Shown: one piece after another, positions 5,589 to 6,111 of the stretch | Numbering within the stretch: the first letter of the stretch is position 1 | Layout of the letters: each line of letters starts with the position of its first letter | Assembly: GCA_002478115.1 (NCBI GenBank) | Contig: DLMH01000027.1 | Location: 1-6,111, forward strand | DNA length: 6,111 bases | From: Candidatus Acidiferrum typicum | GTDB lineage: Bacteria; Acidobacteriota; Terriglobia; Acidiferrales; UBA7541 | Direction of reading: 5' to 3' | The notes under the pieces: generated by a model | The model's database searches: none | What the model was told of the DNA's origin: nothing | What the model saw: only the letters and a program-made list of their open reading frames with translations | Program-made: the position numbers and the translations under genes

Positions 5589-6111
5589 ATGGCTCGAACT
5601 CTTCAGACGCAAGGTGCGGTGATCGAGACCAGCGAGGCTCAGATTGCAGTCCATTGGCGGGAAGAAGAATACTATTATCCTTCCGCGAAATTTGTCGGCC
5701 AGGCGAATCTGACCGATCCCAACGTCGTGGAACGCTTCAGTGAGAAGAATTTTCCGGAATGCTTCCGGGAGTACGCCGATATGCTGAGCTGGGACCAGTA
5801 CTGGCAAACCACGCTCGACACCAGTGATCCGCCGTTCTGGAAGTGGTTCGTAGGCGGCAAGATCAACGCCTCGTACAACTGCGTGGACCGGCACCTTGCC
5901 AAGTACAAAAACAAAGCGGCGCTGATCTTTGTGCCGGAACCGGAGTCCGAAGCGCCCGTATCCGTCACTTACCGTGAACTCTATGTAAGAGTGAATGAAT
6001 TCGCGGCGCTGCTCCGAGATTTCTGCGGCCTGAAGAGCGGAGATCGCGTCACCATTCATATGCCGATGGTGCCCGAGCTGCCGATTAGCATGCTGGCATG
6101 CGCCCGCCTGG
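5589..6111 (+). CDS. acs: Acetyl-CoA synthetase (AMP-forming), N-terminal part (runs off right edge)
   Basis: The first 174 codons are present, open to the window edge. The protein opens with a leader of about 55 residues containing IAVHWREEEYYYPSAKFVGQ (19-38), a feature I recall from one acetate--CoA ligase subgroup. The ACAS_N region follows: FREYADMLSWDQYW (59-72), PPFWKWFVGGKINASYNCVD (81-100) and RHLAKYKNKAAL (101-112). The start of the AMP-binding domain shows VTYRELYVRVNEFAALLRD (126-144), GLKSGDRV (147-154) and MPMVPELPISMLACARL (158-174). The ATP-binding P-loop and catalytic Lys lie beyond the window. The enzyme makes acetyl-CoA from acetate, ATP and CoA through acetyl-AMP in the cytoplasm. 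AAGGGG (5575-5580) lies 8 nt before the ATG. The upstream transporter gene on the same strand suggests co-expression, although the 149-bp gap with strong hairpins allows separate control. Confidence 0.93.
   Translation, partial: MARTLQTQGAVIETSEAQIAVHWREEEYYYPSAKFVGQANLTDPNVVERFSEKNFPECFREYADMLSWDQYWQTTLDTSDPPFWKWFVGGKINASYNCVDRHLAKYKNKAALIFVPEPESEAPVSVTYRELYVRVNEFAALLRDFCGLKSGDRVTIHMPMVPELPISMLACARL

Noticed and set aside
5565..6059. 164-aa minus-strand open frame opposite the right acs gene
   Set aside because: The plus strand encodes highly typical acetyl-CoA synthetase motifs; the antisense frame shows no domain.

Overview
The window reads as a chromosomal segment of an Acidobacteriota-like bacterium. 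It is moderately GC-rich, Gram-negative in cell plan (an outer-membrane barrel protein ending in Phe), and encodes a secreted PEGA protein with an N-terminal domain of a type I associate with Acidobacteriota. The taxonomic placement is inferred from protein flavour only; no rRNA or tRNA is present.

Layout: 1-350 (-) is the 5' end of an acetyl-CoA-synthetase-like gene running off the left edge. 351-858 is a 508-bp divergent intergenic region rich in palindromes and short repeats. It includes two CRP/FNR-like GTGA-N6-TCAC sites, each about 70-80 nt upstream of one of the divergent start codons. 859-2925 (+) encodes a 688-aa outer-membrane porin-like protein. 2926-3231 is a GC-rich, structured intergenic leader. 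3232-3999 (+) encodes a secreted PEGA-domain protein. 4159-5439 (+) encodes an MFS transporter of the oxalate/formate antiporter (OFA) family. 5440-5588 is a leader that can fold in two mutually exclusive ways. 5589-6111 (+) is the 5' end of a second, clearly different acetyl-CoA synthetase that runs off the right edge.

Functional reading (inference): the genes could make a route for a short-chain monocarboxylate such as acetate. The porin would pass it through the outer membrane, the OFA-type carrier through the inner membrane, and the acyl-CoA synthetases would trap it as the CoA thioester. The PEGA protein has no obvious place in that chain and may simply be a neighbour. No CRISPR array, transposase, tRNA, rRNA or att site was seen. 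I found no convincing wholly new system. The most interesting material is non-coding: the paired CRP-like sites, the four-copy GTAGCCA heptamer cluster, and the bistable leader of the right-hand acs gene.
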